Positions 16,192 to 26,000 of a stretch of DNA of 64,000 nucleotides are shown in pieces. Where the stretch lies: positions 1-64,000 of the forward strand of contig NZ_JAUSYK010000001.1 in the NCBI RefSeq assembly GCF_030816855.1. Reading direction: 5' to 3'. The stretch's first letter is position 1, and the number at the start of each line of letters is the position of its first letter. The translations under genes and the position numbers were made by a program. A model generated the notes under the pieces. The model saw only the letters and a program-made list of their open reading frames with translations, made no database searches and was not told where the DNA came from. Source of the DNA: Arthrobacter sp. B3I4 (GTDB lineage: Bacteria; Actinomycetota; Actinomycetes; Actinomycetales; Micrococcaceae).

Positions 16192-18006
16192 CTACCTCCC
16201 GGCGGCGTAGCCCTGGGCGCCGCGTGGGTTGGCTGCGGCCTGCAGTACCCCGGTCGCGGGGTCCCGGACGACGGCAGACAGGCGGCCCAACGTCCAACCG
16301 CCTGCTTTCGTGACGACGTGGCCGCGGCGTTCAAGGCCCTCGATGACCTCAGCGCCCAGTCGCTCCTCAACCACTGCTCCGCCAGGCTCCCAGGTGCGCG
16401 GCCAGAACGACCCGGGCATCGACGTCGTATGGAACGTCGGTGCATCGATCGCCTGCTGCGGCGAGTAGCCGCCGACTATCGTCCGCAACAGGTACGGCAG
16501 CTGCCACTGGTCCTGCTGGTCGCCGCCGGGTGAACCGAGCGCAGTCACTGCCCGCCCGTTCCGGAACACCAGCGTGGGCGTCAGGGTGGTGCGCGGCCGT
16601 TTGCCCGGAGTCAGGGTGGACGGTGTGCCCGGTTCCAGCCAGGTCATCTGCAGCCGGGTGCCAAGGCAGAAGCCCAACTCCGGAATCGCGGGCGAGGACT
16701 GCAGCCAGCCGCCGGACGGCGTGGCGGAGACCATGTTGCCCCAGCGGTCCACGACGTCGATGTGGCAGGTATCGCCTCGGGTTTCCCCGTTGGGGGCCAC
16801 AGTAGGTTCTCCCACGCCCAGCCCGCCGGAGCCTGCCCCGGCCAGCGCCGGCGGCGTGTACTCCGTGCGCAGGGGCGGCAGGAAGGGCTCGCGACCCGGC
16901 ACCACGCCGGGCCGGAATTCGTGCGATGCCTCGTCGGTAATCAGGGCCCGGCGGCTGGCGCAGTATTCCTCGGACAGCAAGTATTCCAGCGGCACGTCGG
17001 TGTCGCCGTAGTACGCCTCGCGGTCGGCCAGGGCCAGCTTCTGGGCTTCCAGGATGGTGTGGGCCCCGAGTTCCGTTGACGGATCCAGGAAGCGGTCCTC
17101 AAACCCGTCGAGGATCGCCAGGGTCTGCAACAGCGCAGGGCCCTGTCCCCACGGACCGGTCTTGGCGATGGTGTGGCCGCGGAACTCGACGGTGGCCGCA
17201 GCCTCGTAGCCGGCCTCGAAGCCCGCCATATCAGCCAGAGCCAGGACGCCGGCGTGGTCGGTGCCGGACGAATGCCGGTGCGGGGTCTGGACGGACCCGA
17301 CCATTGCGTGCGCGACGAAACCCTCGCGCCACTCCCTGCGGGCGGCATCAATGCGCGCTTCACGGGACCCGCCGGCACCCTCCCCGGCTTCCACGAGCCT
17401 TTCCAGCGTCCGGGCGTAGGCGGGGTTCCGGACCAGCTCGCCTTCGGCCGGGATCCTGCCGCCCGGCATCCACAGCTCCGCGGAGGTGGGCCAGTGATCC
17501 CGGAACAACTCAGCCACCGTCGCGATCGTCGTGCCGACGCGGCCCAGCATGGGGTGCCCGTCCCGCGCGTAACCAATAGCAAACTCCAGCACCGCGTCCA
17601 GCTCCCAGGTGCCGTGGTCGCGCAGCAGCACCAGCCAGGCGTCGACGGTGGCGGGCACCGCGGCGGCCAGCGCACCGGAGCCCGGAACCAGGTCCAGGCC
17701 CTCGGCGAGGTAGTGCTCAACCGTGGCCGCAGCCGGCGCCGGGCCCTGGCCCATCAGCACCACCGGCGTGCCGGGGTCCGCGGCGGCCACGAAGACGCCG
17801 GTCATATCGCCGCCGGGACCGTTGAGGTGGGGTTCAACGACGTGCAGCACGAAGGCGCCGGCAGCGGCGGCGTCGAACGCGTTACCGCCGCGTTCGAGCA
17901 CCGCCTGAGCGGCCGCCGTCGCGAGCCAGTGCGTGGAAGCACTCATCCCGAACGTGCCTTGCAGAGTGGGACGGGTAGTGAACTGGTCAGGCGCGGTGAA
18001 CGTCAC
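16192..18006 (-). CDS. Gamma-glutamyltransferase family protein
   Basis: A 604-residue Ntn-hydrolase of the gamma-glutamyltranspeptidase family, made as a precursor that self-cleaves before its nucleophile. The expected nucleophile is Thr413 in RGDTCHIDVVDRWGNMVS (the family usually has TTH; here TCH). GGNAFDAAAAGAFVLHVVEPHLNGPGGD marks the large subunit, and GSPGGDQQ is the conserved small-subunit loop. No signal peptide is visible, so it is probably cytosolic, like many actinobacterial GGT-like acylases. It starts 3 bases after the small-subunit gene of an OFA transporter, so transporter and hydrolase should act on a common imported substrate; identity is unknown. Confidence 0.85.
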   Translation of the reverse strand: MTFTAPDQFTTRPTLQGTFGMSASTHWLATAAAQAVLERGGNAFDAAAAGAFVLHVVEPHLNGPGGDMTGVFVAAADPGTPVVLMGQGPAPAAATVEHYLAEGLDLVPGSGALAAAVPATVDAWLVLLRDHGTWELDAVLEFAIGYARDGHPMLGRVGTTIATVAELFRDHWPTSAELWMPGGRIPAEGELVRNPAYARTLERLVEAGEGAGGSREARIDAARREWREGFVAHAMVGSVQTPHRHSSGTDHAGVLALADMAGFEAGYEAAATVEFRGHTIAKTGPWGQGPALLQTLAILDGFEDRFLDPSTELGAHTILEAQKLALADREAYYGDTDVPLEYLLSEEYCASRRALITDEASHEFRPGVVPGREPFLPPLRTEYTPPALAGAGSGGLGVGEPTVAPNGETRGDTCHIDVVDRWGNMVSATPSGGWLQSSPAIPELGFCLGTRLQMTWLEPGTPSTLTPGKRPRTTLTPTLVFRNGRAVTALGSPGGDQQDQWQLPYLLRTIVGGYSPQQAIDAPTFHTTSMPGSFWPRTWEPGGAVVEERLGAEVIEGLERRGHVVTKAGGWTLGRLSAVVRDPATGVLQAAANPRGAQGYAAGR

Positions 18007-18009
18007 GGA

Positions 18010-18153
18010 TCAGCCGAACAGCGCAGTCACGCGGGTCAGGGTCTCATAGACCCCGTAGGCCAGCGGTACCCCGACGAGGGCCCAGGCCACCGCCAGTCTG
18101 CCGGTGGACGCCTTGGCGGCGTCATGCGCGCCCCGGTTGTGTGCAGTACTCAT
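18010..18153 (-). CDS. MFS (OFA-type) transporter small subunit
   Basis: A 47-residue protein too short for ordinary gene finding: MSTAHNRGAHDAAKASTGR followed by one membrane helix (LAVAWALVGVPLAYGVYETL). It matches the small-subunit family that accompanies OFA-type MFS transporters. ATG 18151-18153 lies 2 bases after the transporter stop, with GGAGG inside the end of the transporter gene, and ggt starts 3 bases downstream. The tight packing supports it as a real gene in a three-gene operon. Confidence 0.8.
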   Translation of the reverse strand: MSTAHNRGAHDAAKASTGRLAVAWALVGVPLAYGVYETLTRVTALFG

Positions 18154-18155
18154 CT

Positions 18156-19550
18156 TTAGGCCTCCATGGCGGGTTCGTTCGACCGGTCACGGTCCGGGCG
18201 TGGTTCGTGGAATCGCGTGTCAACCGGCTTCACCAGCAGGTTGGCCACGAAACCGATCACCAGCAGGGCCACCATGGTCAGCAGCGCCGGCTGGTAGGAC
18301 GCGGCGGTCAACTGGCCGGGCTTGCCCTGGGCATCGAGGATCGCGTTGACAATCAGCGGTCCGGCGACGCCGGCCGCGGACCACGCGGTCAGCAGCCGGC
18401 CGTGGATCGCACCGACCTGGAAGGTGCCGAAGAGGTCACGCAGGTACGCCGGCGCTGTGGAGAAGCCGCCGCCGTAGAAGGAAATGATGAAGAACGCCAG
18501 CGCGACGTAGAGGATGGTGGTGGTCGACCCGGCCAGTGCCAGCAGGATGTAGAGCACCGCGCCGACGCCGAGGTAGACCATGTAGATGCGTTTGCGGCCG
18601 GTCACGTCGGAGGTGGCGGACCAGGCAAAGCGGCCGGCCATGTTGCCGATCGAGAGCAGCCCGACGAACCCGGCGGCGACGGCGGCACTCACGAGGGACG
18701 CGCCGTCGGACTGGCGGAAGAAGTCCTGGATCATCGGAGCGGCCTGCTCGAGGATGCCGATGCCGGCGGTGACGTTGCAGAACAGCGCAATCCAGACCAG
18801 CCAGAACTGCTTGGTCTTGACGGCATTCTTCGCGGAAACGTTTTCCGTGGTGACCAGCTTGGCCGCCTTGACCTTGGACGGGTCGAAGCCGGCGGGCTTC
18901 CAGCCTTCGGCGGGCACCCGGATGGTGAAGGCGCCGAACAGCATGTACGCGAGGTAGACGACGGCGAGGGTCAGGAAGAGCTTGCCGACGGAATCGCCGC
19001 TGGCCACCCAGCCCTTGGCTCCTGAGTTAGGGTCGTACATCTTCAGCAGTGCGGTGGAGACGGGGCTGGCGATCAGTGCGCCGCCGCCGAATCCCATGAT
19101 GGCCATGCCGGTGGCGAGGCCCGGACGGTCCGGGAACCACTTGATCAGGGTGGACACCGGGGAGATGTAGCCAATGCCCAGGCCGATGCCGCCGACGACG
19201 CCGTAGCCGAGGTAGACGAGCCAGAGCTGGTGCGTGAAGATGCCGAGCGAGCCGATCAGGAAGCCGCTGGCCCAGAACACGGCCGAGGTGAACATGGCTT
19301 TGCGCGGGCCGTTCTTGTCCACCCAGGTGCCCATGATCGCTGCCGACAGGCCCAGCATCACGATGGCGATGGAGAAGATGACCCCGATTTCGGTCAGGCT
19401 GGCGCCGAAGTGCTTGACCAGGGCGGTCTTGTAGACGCTCGTGGCGTAAGCCTGGCCGATGCAGAGATGTACCGCGAGCGCCGCCGGCGGGACCAGCCAG
19501 CGGTTGAACCCCGGCGGGGCGATAGTTCGGTCACGATCCAGCCAGCCCAT
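18156..19550 (-). CDS. OFA-family MFS transporter
   Basis: A 464-residue major facilitator with 12 predicted helices, related to the oxalate/formate antiporter (OFA) family. The start IGQAYATSVYKTALVKHFGASLTEIGVIFS is characteristic of OFA members in actinobacteria. The loop motif GTWVDKNGPRKAM sits between helices 2 and 3, and GGIGLGIGYISPVSTLIKWFPDRPGLATG is the OFA signature. It heads an operon with its small subunit and a gamma-glutamyltransferase-type enzyme, so its substrate may be a gamma-glutamyl compound or organic acid rather than oxalate. Its promoter must lie in 19551-19792. Confidence 0.85.
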   Translation of the reverse strand: MGWLDRDRTIAPPGFNRWLVPPAALAVHLCIGQAYATSVYKTALVKHFGASLTEIGVIFSIAIVMLGLSAAIMGTWVDKNGPRKAMFTSAVFWASGFLIGSLGIFTHQLWLVYLGYGVVGGIGLGIGYISPVSTLIKWFPDRPGLATGMAIMGFGGGALIASPVSTALLKMYDPNSGAKGWVASGDSVGKLFLTLAVVYLAYMLFGAFTIRVPAEGWKPAGFDPSKVKAAKLVTTENVSAKNAVKTKQFWLVWIALFCNVTAGIGILEQAAPMIQDFFRQSDGASLVSAAVAAGFVGLLSIGNMAGRFAWSATSDVTGRKRIYMVYLGVGAVLYILLALAGSTTTILYVALAFFIISFYGGGFSTAPAYLRDLFGTFQVGAIHGRLLTAWSAAGVAGPLIVNAILDAQGKPGQLTAASYQPALLTMVALLVIGFVANLLVKPVDTRFHEPRPDRDRSNEPAMEA

Positions 19551-19643
19551 GTTTGTTCCCTTTGTTCGTCGACGACATCAGCGTCACGGCAGTTAATTGG
19601 CGCCTTCCCCAGAGGCAGAGGCCTTAGACCATGTTTACGTCCG

Positions 19644-19656
19644 TTGCCTCCGGCAA
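19644..19656. promoter_or_regulatory. Short palindrome upstream of the OFA operon
   Basis: TTGCC-TCC-GGCAA forms a 13-base inverted repeat about 94 bases upstream of the OFA start in the 242-base gap 19551-19792. Its size resembles operators of GntR-like regulators, but no regulator gene is adjacent and no clear promoter hexamers were found. The rest of the gap shows nothing I can support. Confidence 0.25.
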
Positions 19657-19792
19657 TCATGGTGCAGATCACATCCGGACAGCGCAAGTTCCCCCGGAAC
19701 GGCAGGGAGTTCACGGTGAGCGGTAGCTTTTACGCGATAAGCGGTCACGCGGCGGGCGCCCGGACCCCCACTCCAGCCCCACTCTCCCAGCC

Positions 19793-22240
19793 CTACTTTC
19801 CCAGGCCAGCCTGCCGGAGCGCCTCGGCCATGGCTGTGTTGGCGGGCGCCGGCCTGGGGGCTGCTTGCGCCGGGGACTTGGGGTTGGTTTTGGCGGAACC
19901 CTTTGCTGCGGTCTTTTGGCTCACCGGCGCAGAAGCTGAGGTCCCGGACTGGCCCTGCCGGTTCCGGCTGTCCCTGCGCTGGCCCTCCCGGCCCGGCGCT
20001 GCGCGTCCTCCCATGGCGGGCGGTTCGTCGTCGAGCCGCAGGGTCAGCGAAATGCGCTTCCGCTCCGGGTCCGCTTCAAGCACCTTGACGCGCACCACCT
20101 GACCGGACTTCACCACTTCGCGCGGGTCGGAGACGAACCGATTGGCCAGCGCGGAAACGTGCACCAACCCGTCCTGGTGCACGCCGACGTCCACAAAGGC
20201 GCCGAACGCCGCCACGTTGGTGACGGTGCCCTCCAGCACCATGCCCGGCTTGAGGTCGGAGATCTTCTCGATCCCCTCCAGGAACGTCGCCGCCGCAAAC
20301 GCCGGCCGCGGGTCCCGGCCCGGTTTCTCCAGCTCGGTGATAATGTCCCGGACCGTTGGCAGCCCAAAGGTTCCGTCCACGAAGTCCTGCGGGTTGAGCG
20401 CGGACAAGCCTCCGGCGCCCTCGCCGCTGTCACCGCGGGTACCGCCGGCCGCCTTAATTTTCCGGGCCAGCGGGTAGGCCTCGGGGTGCACGCTGGAGGC
20501 GTCCAGTGGCTCCGCTCCCCCGCTGATCCGCAGGAAGCCGGCGCACTGCTCAAACGCCTTGGCACCGAGCCGCGGAACCTTCTTTAGTTCGCTGCGCTTG
20601 GCGAACGGGCCGTGCTCGTTCCGGTACGCCACGATGTTTTCACTGAGCAGCGGCCCGACGCCGGCCACTCGGCTCAGCAGCGCCGGCGAAGCGGTGTTGA
20701 CGTCCACGCCCACGGCATTGACGCAGTCCTCGACGACGGCGTCCAGGCTGCGGTCCAGCTTCGCTGCCGTGACGTCGTGCTGGTATTGGCCCACACCGAT
20801 GGACTTGGGCTCAATCTTGACCAGCTCCGCCAGCGGATCCTGTAGCCGCCGGGCGATCGACACCGCGCCGCGCAAGGACACATCCATCCCGGGCAGCTCG
20901 GCCGCGGCCAGCGCCGACGCCGAATATACTGACGCACCGGCCTCGGACACGACGAGTTTCTGCGGCGCAGCGCCGGTGTCCGAACCGAGTTGTTTGAGCA
21001 GCTCCGTGGCGAGCTTGTCGGTCTCCCGCGAGGCGGTGCCATTGCCGATCGCCACGAGTTCTACCCGGTGCTTTCGTGCCAGGCCCACGAGTGTGCGTAT
21101 CGCCTCGTCCCACTTCCGGGCCGGGGCGTGCGGGTAGACCGTGTCCGTCGCGACCACCTTGCCGGTGCCGTCGACGACGGCGACCTTCACGCCCGTGCGC
21201 AGCCCCGGGTCCAGGCCGAGGGTCGCCCGGTTGCCGGCGGGCGCGGCGAGTAGCACGTCCCGGAGGTTGGCGGCGAAAACCCGGACGGCCTCGTCCTCGG
21301 CCGCGGCAAACATCCGGCTCCGCAAGTCTCCGCTGAGGCGGCTGAGGACCCGGGAGCGCCAGGCGAGTTGTGCTGTCTGCACCAGCCAGGCGTCGGCGGG
21401 CCGGCCCCGGTCGGAGACCCCGAGGAACCTGACCACGGCCGCCTCGTAGCGGCCGCGCGCGGCGGCCAGCCCGGCGTCGTCGTCGGGCTCGGCCTCGCTA
21501 AGGTCCAGCTCCAGCACCCCGTCCTTTTCACCGCGCAGCAGCGCGAGCACCCGGTGCGAAGGCATGCCGGCAGGCGCCTGGGAGAACTCGAAGTAGTCCT
21601 TGAACTTCTGCCCCTCGGCTTCCTTGCCTTGTCTGACACGCGAGACCATCCGGCCCTGCGTCCAGAGCCGCTCGCGCAACGTGGCGGCGAGGTCGGCGTC
21701 CTGGGCGACGCGTTCCACCAAAATCGCCCGGGCGCCGGCCAGCGCCGCGGCGGCATCGGCGATCGAATGTTCAGCGTTCAGGTACTTCGCGGCTTCGCGT
21801 TCCGGATCCAGCTCGGGCCGCTTCAGCAGTTTGTCGGCGAGCGGTTCCAGCCCGGCTTCCCGGGCCAGTTGCGCCTTGGTGCGCCGCTTGGATTTGAACG
21901 GCAGGTAAACGTCCTCCAGCCGGGACTTGGTGTCCGCGGCGGCGACGGCGGCCTGGAGTTCGGGGGTGAGCGCACCTTGCGCCGAGATCGATTCGAGAAC
22001 CGTCCGACGGCGGTCTTCCAGCTCGCGCAGGTAGCGCAGCCGTTCCTCCAGCGTGCGCAGCTGGGTGTCGTCCAGGGTGCCGGTAGCTTCCTTGCGGTAG
22101 CGGGCTATGAACGGGACCGTGGAACCGCCGTCGAGCAAATCCACAGCGGCCTTGACCTGCCACGGCTGGGCGCCGAGTTCGGCGGCGATCTGGCTCTCAA
22201 TCGGTGCGGTCGGGGCGGGGAGGTGCGGGAGTACGTTCAC
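19793..22240 (-). CDS. tex: Tex-family transcription accessory/RNA-binding protein
   Basis: An 815-residue cytosolic Tex protein. The N-terminus has the classic QPWQVKAAVDLLDGGSTVPFIARYRKEATG. The YqgF/RuvC-like domain includes LGLDPGLRTGVKVAVVD. Helix-hairpin-helix motifs include SRVAGVGPLLSENIVAYRNEHGPF, and a C-terminal S1 domain contains GTVTNVAAFGAFVDVGVHQDGLVHVS. After S1 a Ser/Ala/Lys/Pro-rich tail of about 75 residues ends in AMAEALRQAGLGK. The start is taken as GTG 22240 (NVLPHLPAP); an upstream ATG at 22258 has its purine-rich stretch too close. It follows the SOUL gene by 23 bases. Confidence 0.9.
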   Translation of the reverse strand: MNVLPHLPAPTAPIESQIAAELGAQPWQVKAAVDLLDGGSTVPFIARYRKEATGTLDDTQLRTLEERLRYLRELEDRRRTVLESISAQGALTPELQAAVAAADTKSRLEDVYLPFKSKRRTKAQLAREAGLEPLADKLLKRPELDPEREAAKYLNAEHSIADAAAALAGARAILVERVAQDADLAATLRERLWTQGRMVSRVRQGKEAEGQKFKDYFEFSQAPAGMPSHRVLALLRGEKDGVLELDLSEAEPDDDAGLAAARGRYEAAVVRFLGVSDRGRPADAWLVQTAQLAWRSRVLSRLSGDLRSRMFAAAEDEAVRVFAANLRDVLLAAPAGNRATLGLDPGLRTGVKVAVVDGTGKVVATDTVYPHAPARKWDEAIRTLVGLARKHRVELVAIGNGTASRETDKLATELLKQLGSDTGAAPQKLVVSEAGASVYSASALAAAELPGMDVSLRGAVSIARRLQDPLAELVKIEPKSIGVGQYQHDVTAAKLDRSLDAVVEDCVNAVGVDVNTASPALLSRVAGVGPLLSENIVAYRNEHGPFAKRSELKKVPRLGAKAFEQCAGFLRISGGAEPLDASSVHPEAYPLARKIKAAGGTRGDSGEGAGGLSALNPQDFVDGTFGLPTVRDIITELEKPGRDPRPAFAAATFLEGIEKISDLKPGMVLEGTVTNVAAFGAFVDVGVHQDGLVHVSALANRFVSDPREVVKSGQVVRVKVLEADPERKRISLTLRLDDEPPAMGGRAAPGREGQRRDSRNRQGQSGTSASAPVSQKTAAKGSAKTNPKSPAQAAPRPAPANTAMAEALRQAGLGK

Positions 22241-22263
22241 CCAGCCATTTTGCCTCATCCTGC

Positions 22264-22869
22264 TCAGGCGCCGGGCGTCCCCGGGGCCCCTGCCGGCTCC
22301 TGCACGTCCTGCACGACCTCGTTGCGGCGCAGGAACCACGGCTTGAACGGCGGGTCGAAGCGGGCGAAGCGCGGCGGACCCACCGGCGTCAGCCCGGCAA
22401 GGGTCAACGCTGCCTGCAGACCGTCGTTGCGGCGCTCAAAGGCCGCTTCGGAGCCGGCGCCCGAGAAGCGGACCACCGCCGCAAGCGACCCTGCCACGGG
22501 CCGGATCGTGACCTTGGGGTCCGCCGGGACCGGGGCGGTCTCGGCGGTCATCCCCGCTGGAAGCACAAAGGCAACCGCGAAGCCCGCCGGCGCACCGCTG
22601 CCCGGCAGAGGACCGCTCTGCAGCACCGGGACGGTCATCGCAATCTTCTGCGGCGACCCGGTTCCCTGGATGACCGGAGCGGTCATCGCCAGCTTCTGCC
22701 GGGCAGTGTTGTTGCCGCTGATGTAATTGAACAGGTACCGAAAGGCAGCGTTCCCGGCCCGGTCGAAGCTCGCATCGACCTGCACCTCGGCCACTACGTG
22801 CGCCGGATAGCGGCGCAACTCGAAGTGCGGATAGCGCTGGACGAGCTCGTAAGGCTGCTGTTCGGTCAT
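22264..22869 (-). CDS. SOUL-family heme-binding protein
   Basis: A 201-residue protein of the SOUL/HBP family, which bind heme or tetrapyrroles. It opens EQQPYELVQRYPHFELRRYPAHVVAEV and has AFRYLFNYISGNN, KLAMTAPVIQ and IAMTVPVLQ, all characteristic of the fold. The C-terminus YDPP-type motif appears as FARFDPPFKPWFLRRNEV. No signal peptide is present. It is upstream of tex on the same strand, probably co-transcribed; a functional link between the two is not known. Confidence 0.88.
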   Translation of the reverse strand: MTEQQPYELVQRYPHFELRRYPAHVVAEVQVDASFDRAGNAAFRYLFNYISGNNTARQKLAMTAPVIQGTGSPQKIAMTVPVLQSGPLPGSGAPAGFAVAFVLPAGMTAETAPVPADPKVTIRPVAGSLAAVVRFSGAGSEAAFERRNDGLQAALTLAGLTPVGPPRFARFDPPFKPWFLRRNEVVQDVQEPAGAPGTPGA

Positions 22870-23046
22870 GGTCTTACCGACCCTACGCCAGTCCCCGGAC
22901 AGCGAACAGACCCCGTTGCTCGATCTTTGGCCCGGCTCCGGCTGGCCCGGCCGCTTTTACTGTCAGAGGGCTTTGGTAGCTTGGCAGGAGAGATAGCAAA
23001 GGCGGTCCGACCGGCTCCGCCGGCGGTCCTATGAAGCGGGGGCACA

Positions 23047-26000
23047 GTGTTTTTCCTTGAACCGGAGGTACCCGGCGCGGCCCGGGATCTGATCTACTCC
23101 GCGAGTGATCTCGTGGTGGCCGCCGACTGCGAGTACCAGCTGCTCCGGAAGCTCGACGAAAAATTGGACCGCGCCCCCAAGGCGGACTTCGGCCCCGATG
23201 AGATGCTGCAGCACGCGGCCGACCTCGGCGATGTCCACGAGCGCAAGGTTCTGGACGGGTTCGTCAGCGAGTTCGGTCCGTGGGATTCCGCCCGCGGGCG
23301 GGGCGTGTACGACGTCGTTCCCGCCACTACCATGGACCGCGCAACCTTGATAGCGAAGCACAGCGAATCCATCGAGGCGCTGCGCGCCGGAGCCGACGTG
23401 GTCTTCCAGGCAGCCTTCTTCGACGGGCAGTTCCACGGCCGCTCCGACTTTTTGGTGCGCCAGGGCGACGGCGGATACGCCGTGTTCGACACCAAACTGG
23501 CCCGCCATGCCAAGGTCACCGCCCTGCTGCAACTGGCCGCCTACGGCGATCAGCTGCAGACGGCAGGCATCAGGGTGGATCCGACGGTCACCCTCGTGCT
23601 CGGCGCCACCGTGCAGCGCGACGACGGCGGCTTCGATTACGTCCGCAGCCACCACAAGCTGGCCGAAATCCTGCCGGTGTTCCGCGAGCGGCGGGAGCGT
23701 TTCCTGGCCCTGACGGCGGCCCACATGGCGCAATCCGGCACGGTCCGCTGGGGCGCCGAAGGCATCACCGCCTGCGGCCGGTGCGACTACTGCCGGGAAC
23801 AGGTCCAGGCCACCGATGACCTGCTCCTCGTGGCGCGGATGAACTCGGTGCAGCGCAAGAACCTGCATGAACTCGGGATTTACACCGTCAAGGACCTCGC
23901 CCGGGCCGAGCTCGCGAAGCCCTCGGCCGTGCTCCTGCGGTTGCAGGAGCAGGCCCGGATCCAGAGCGGCGTCGGCGCCGCGGACGGCCAGGTCCAGTAC
24001 GTAAAGGACGGCGAGGAGCACACGCTGCGCTACGCCGTCGTGCCGGATAACACTTTGGGCGAACTGCCGCCGCCCAGCCCGGGCGACATCTTCTTCGACT
24101 TTGAAGGTGACCCGCTGTGGCAGGAAACGGCGACGGGTGTGTGGGGACTGGAGTATTTGTTCGGCGTGGTCGAGAACCCTACCGGGCCGGAGGATCCCGG
24201 ACTGTTCCGGCCCTTCTGGGCACACGACCGGAAGGCGGAGAAGCAGGCGTTCCTGGACTTCCTGGAGTACGTGGAGAAACGACGCCGCGACTACCCCGAC
24301 ATGCACGTGTACCACTACGCCGCCTATGAGAAGACCGCCTTGCGCAAGCTCTCGGTACTGCACGTGGCCGGTGAGGACATCGTCGACGGGTGGCTCCGGG
24401 ACGGTCTGCTGGTGGACCTCTACCAGACGGTCCGGAACAGCGTCCGCATCTCCGAGAACTCCTACAGCATCAAAAAGCTTGAGCCGCTTTACATGGGCAC
24501 GAACCTGCGCTCCGGCGACGTCAAAGACGCGGGGGCGTCCGTGGTCGCCTACGCCCACTACTGCGAGGCACGTGACAACGACCGGCCCGAAGACGCAGCA
24601 AGGATCCTCGCCGGCATCTCGGACTACAACGAGTACGACTGCCTCTCCACCCTGGAATTGCGGAACTGGCTGCTGGCCCAAGCTGCTGAGCGCGGCATCG
24701 TGCCGGGCGGAGGCGCCGGTCCCGGCGGGGAACCCGGCCACGGGACCGGCGCCGGTGGCGGGGGCGCGGACGCCGGTGCGGACGGGGACGCGGACGCCCG
24801 CTCCACTCCTGACGCCGCCCTAGGCCAGGCCGAGCTGGCGCTCATGGCGTTCGCCGAGCCCGGACGGGACCTGCCGGAGCAGGACCGGAAGGCCCTCTTG
24901 ATGCTGGCCGCGGCCGTGAGCTACCACCGCCGGGAGCGCAAATCGTTCTGGTGGGCACACTTTGACCGGTGCGAACAGGGGCCGGACACCCATTCCCGGG
25001 ACCGGAACGTCTTCCTCGTCGAGGCCGCGGAAATCCTTGACGACTGGCAGCAGGAAGGCAGGAAATTGCCCGAGCGCCGGGTCCGGCTGACCGGTACCGT
25101 CAGCCCCGGCTCGGACCTGCGCGAAGGCAGCACGTGGTTCCGCATGTACGAGCGCCCGCTCCCCGCCGGCTTGTCGGGGACCGGCAAGGACGGAACGGGG
25201 CGGAGCGGCTGGTTCGGTACGGAAGTGCTGGAACTCGGTCATGAAGACGGGAAGGACTCCGTCGTCATCCGTGACAGACTGCACCGGAACATCCCGCCGC
25301 ATAATGACCTTCCCAGTGCCCTGACCGAGGACCAACCGCTTGCCACCAAGAGCCTGGAACAGGCCTTGGAGTCGCTGGCCACCAGGGTGGCGGCAGGGCT
25401 GGCGTCCGGTTCCATTCCCAGCCACCCCGCCCTGGATCTGGTCCGGCGTCTGCCGCCGAGGCTGGCCGGCGGTGCGCCGTTGCCACAGCCAGGCGAGGGC
25501 CCGGACCGTTTCATCGATGCCATCACAGCGGCGGTCTTACGCTTGGACCGCTCCTACCTCGCCGTTCAGGGACCGCCCGGTACGGGCAAGACGCACGTGG
25601 GCTCCCATGTCATTGCCCGGCTGGTGGCCCGCGGCTGGAAGGTCGGGGTGGTCGGTCAGTCCCACGCCGTGGTGGAGAATCTGCTGACGACGGCGGTCAC
25701 GAAAGCCGGCGTCGATCCCGCACGGGTGGCCAAGGACGTCAAGCACAACAATCCCCTGCCGTGGCAGTCGCGCACCGCCAACGAGGTGACCGCATTGCTG
25801 GCAGCACCTGGCGGGTCCCTCATCGGCGGGACGGCCTGGACCATGACGGGCGCCGCTGTCCCGCCCGGTTCGCTAGATCTGTTGGTAATCGACGAGGCCG
25901 GTCAGTTCTCCCTCGCCAACACGCTGGCCGCGGCCCAAGCGAGCAGCCGTTTGCTCTTACTCGGTGATCCTCAGCAATTGCCGCAGGTAAGCCAGGGCAG

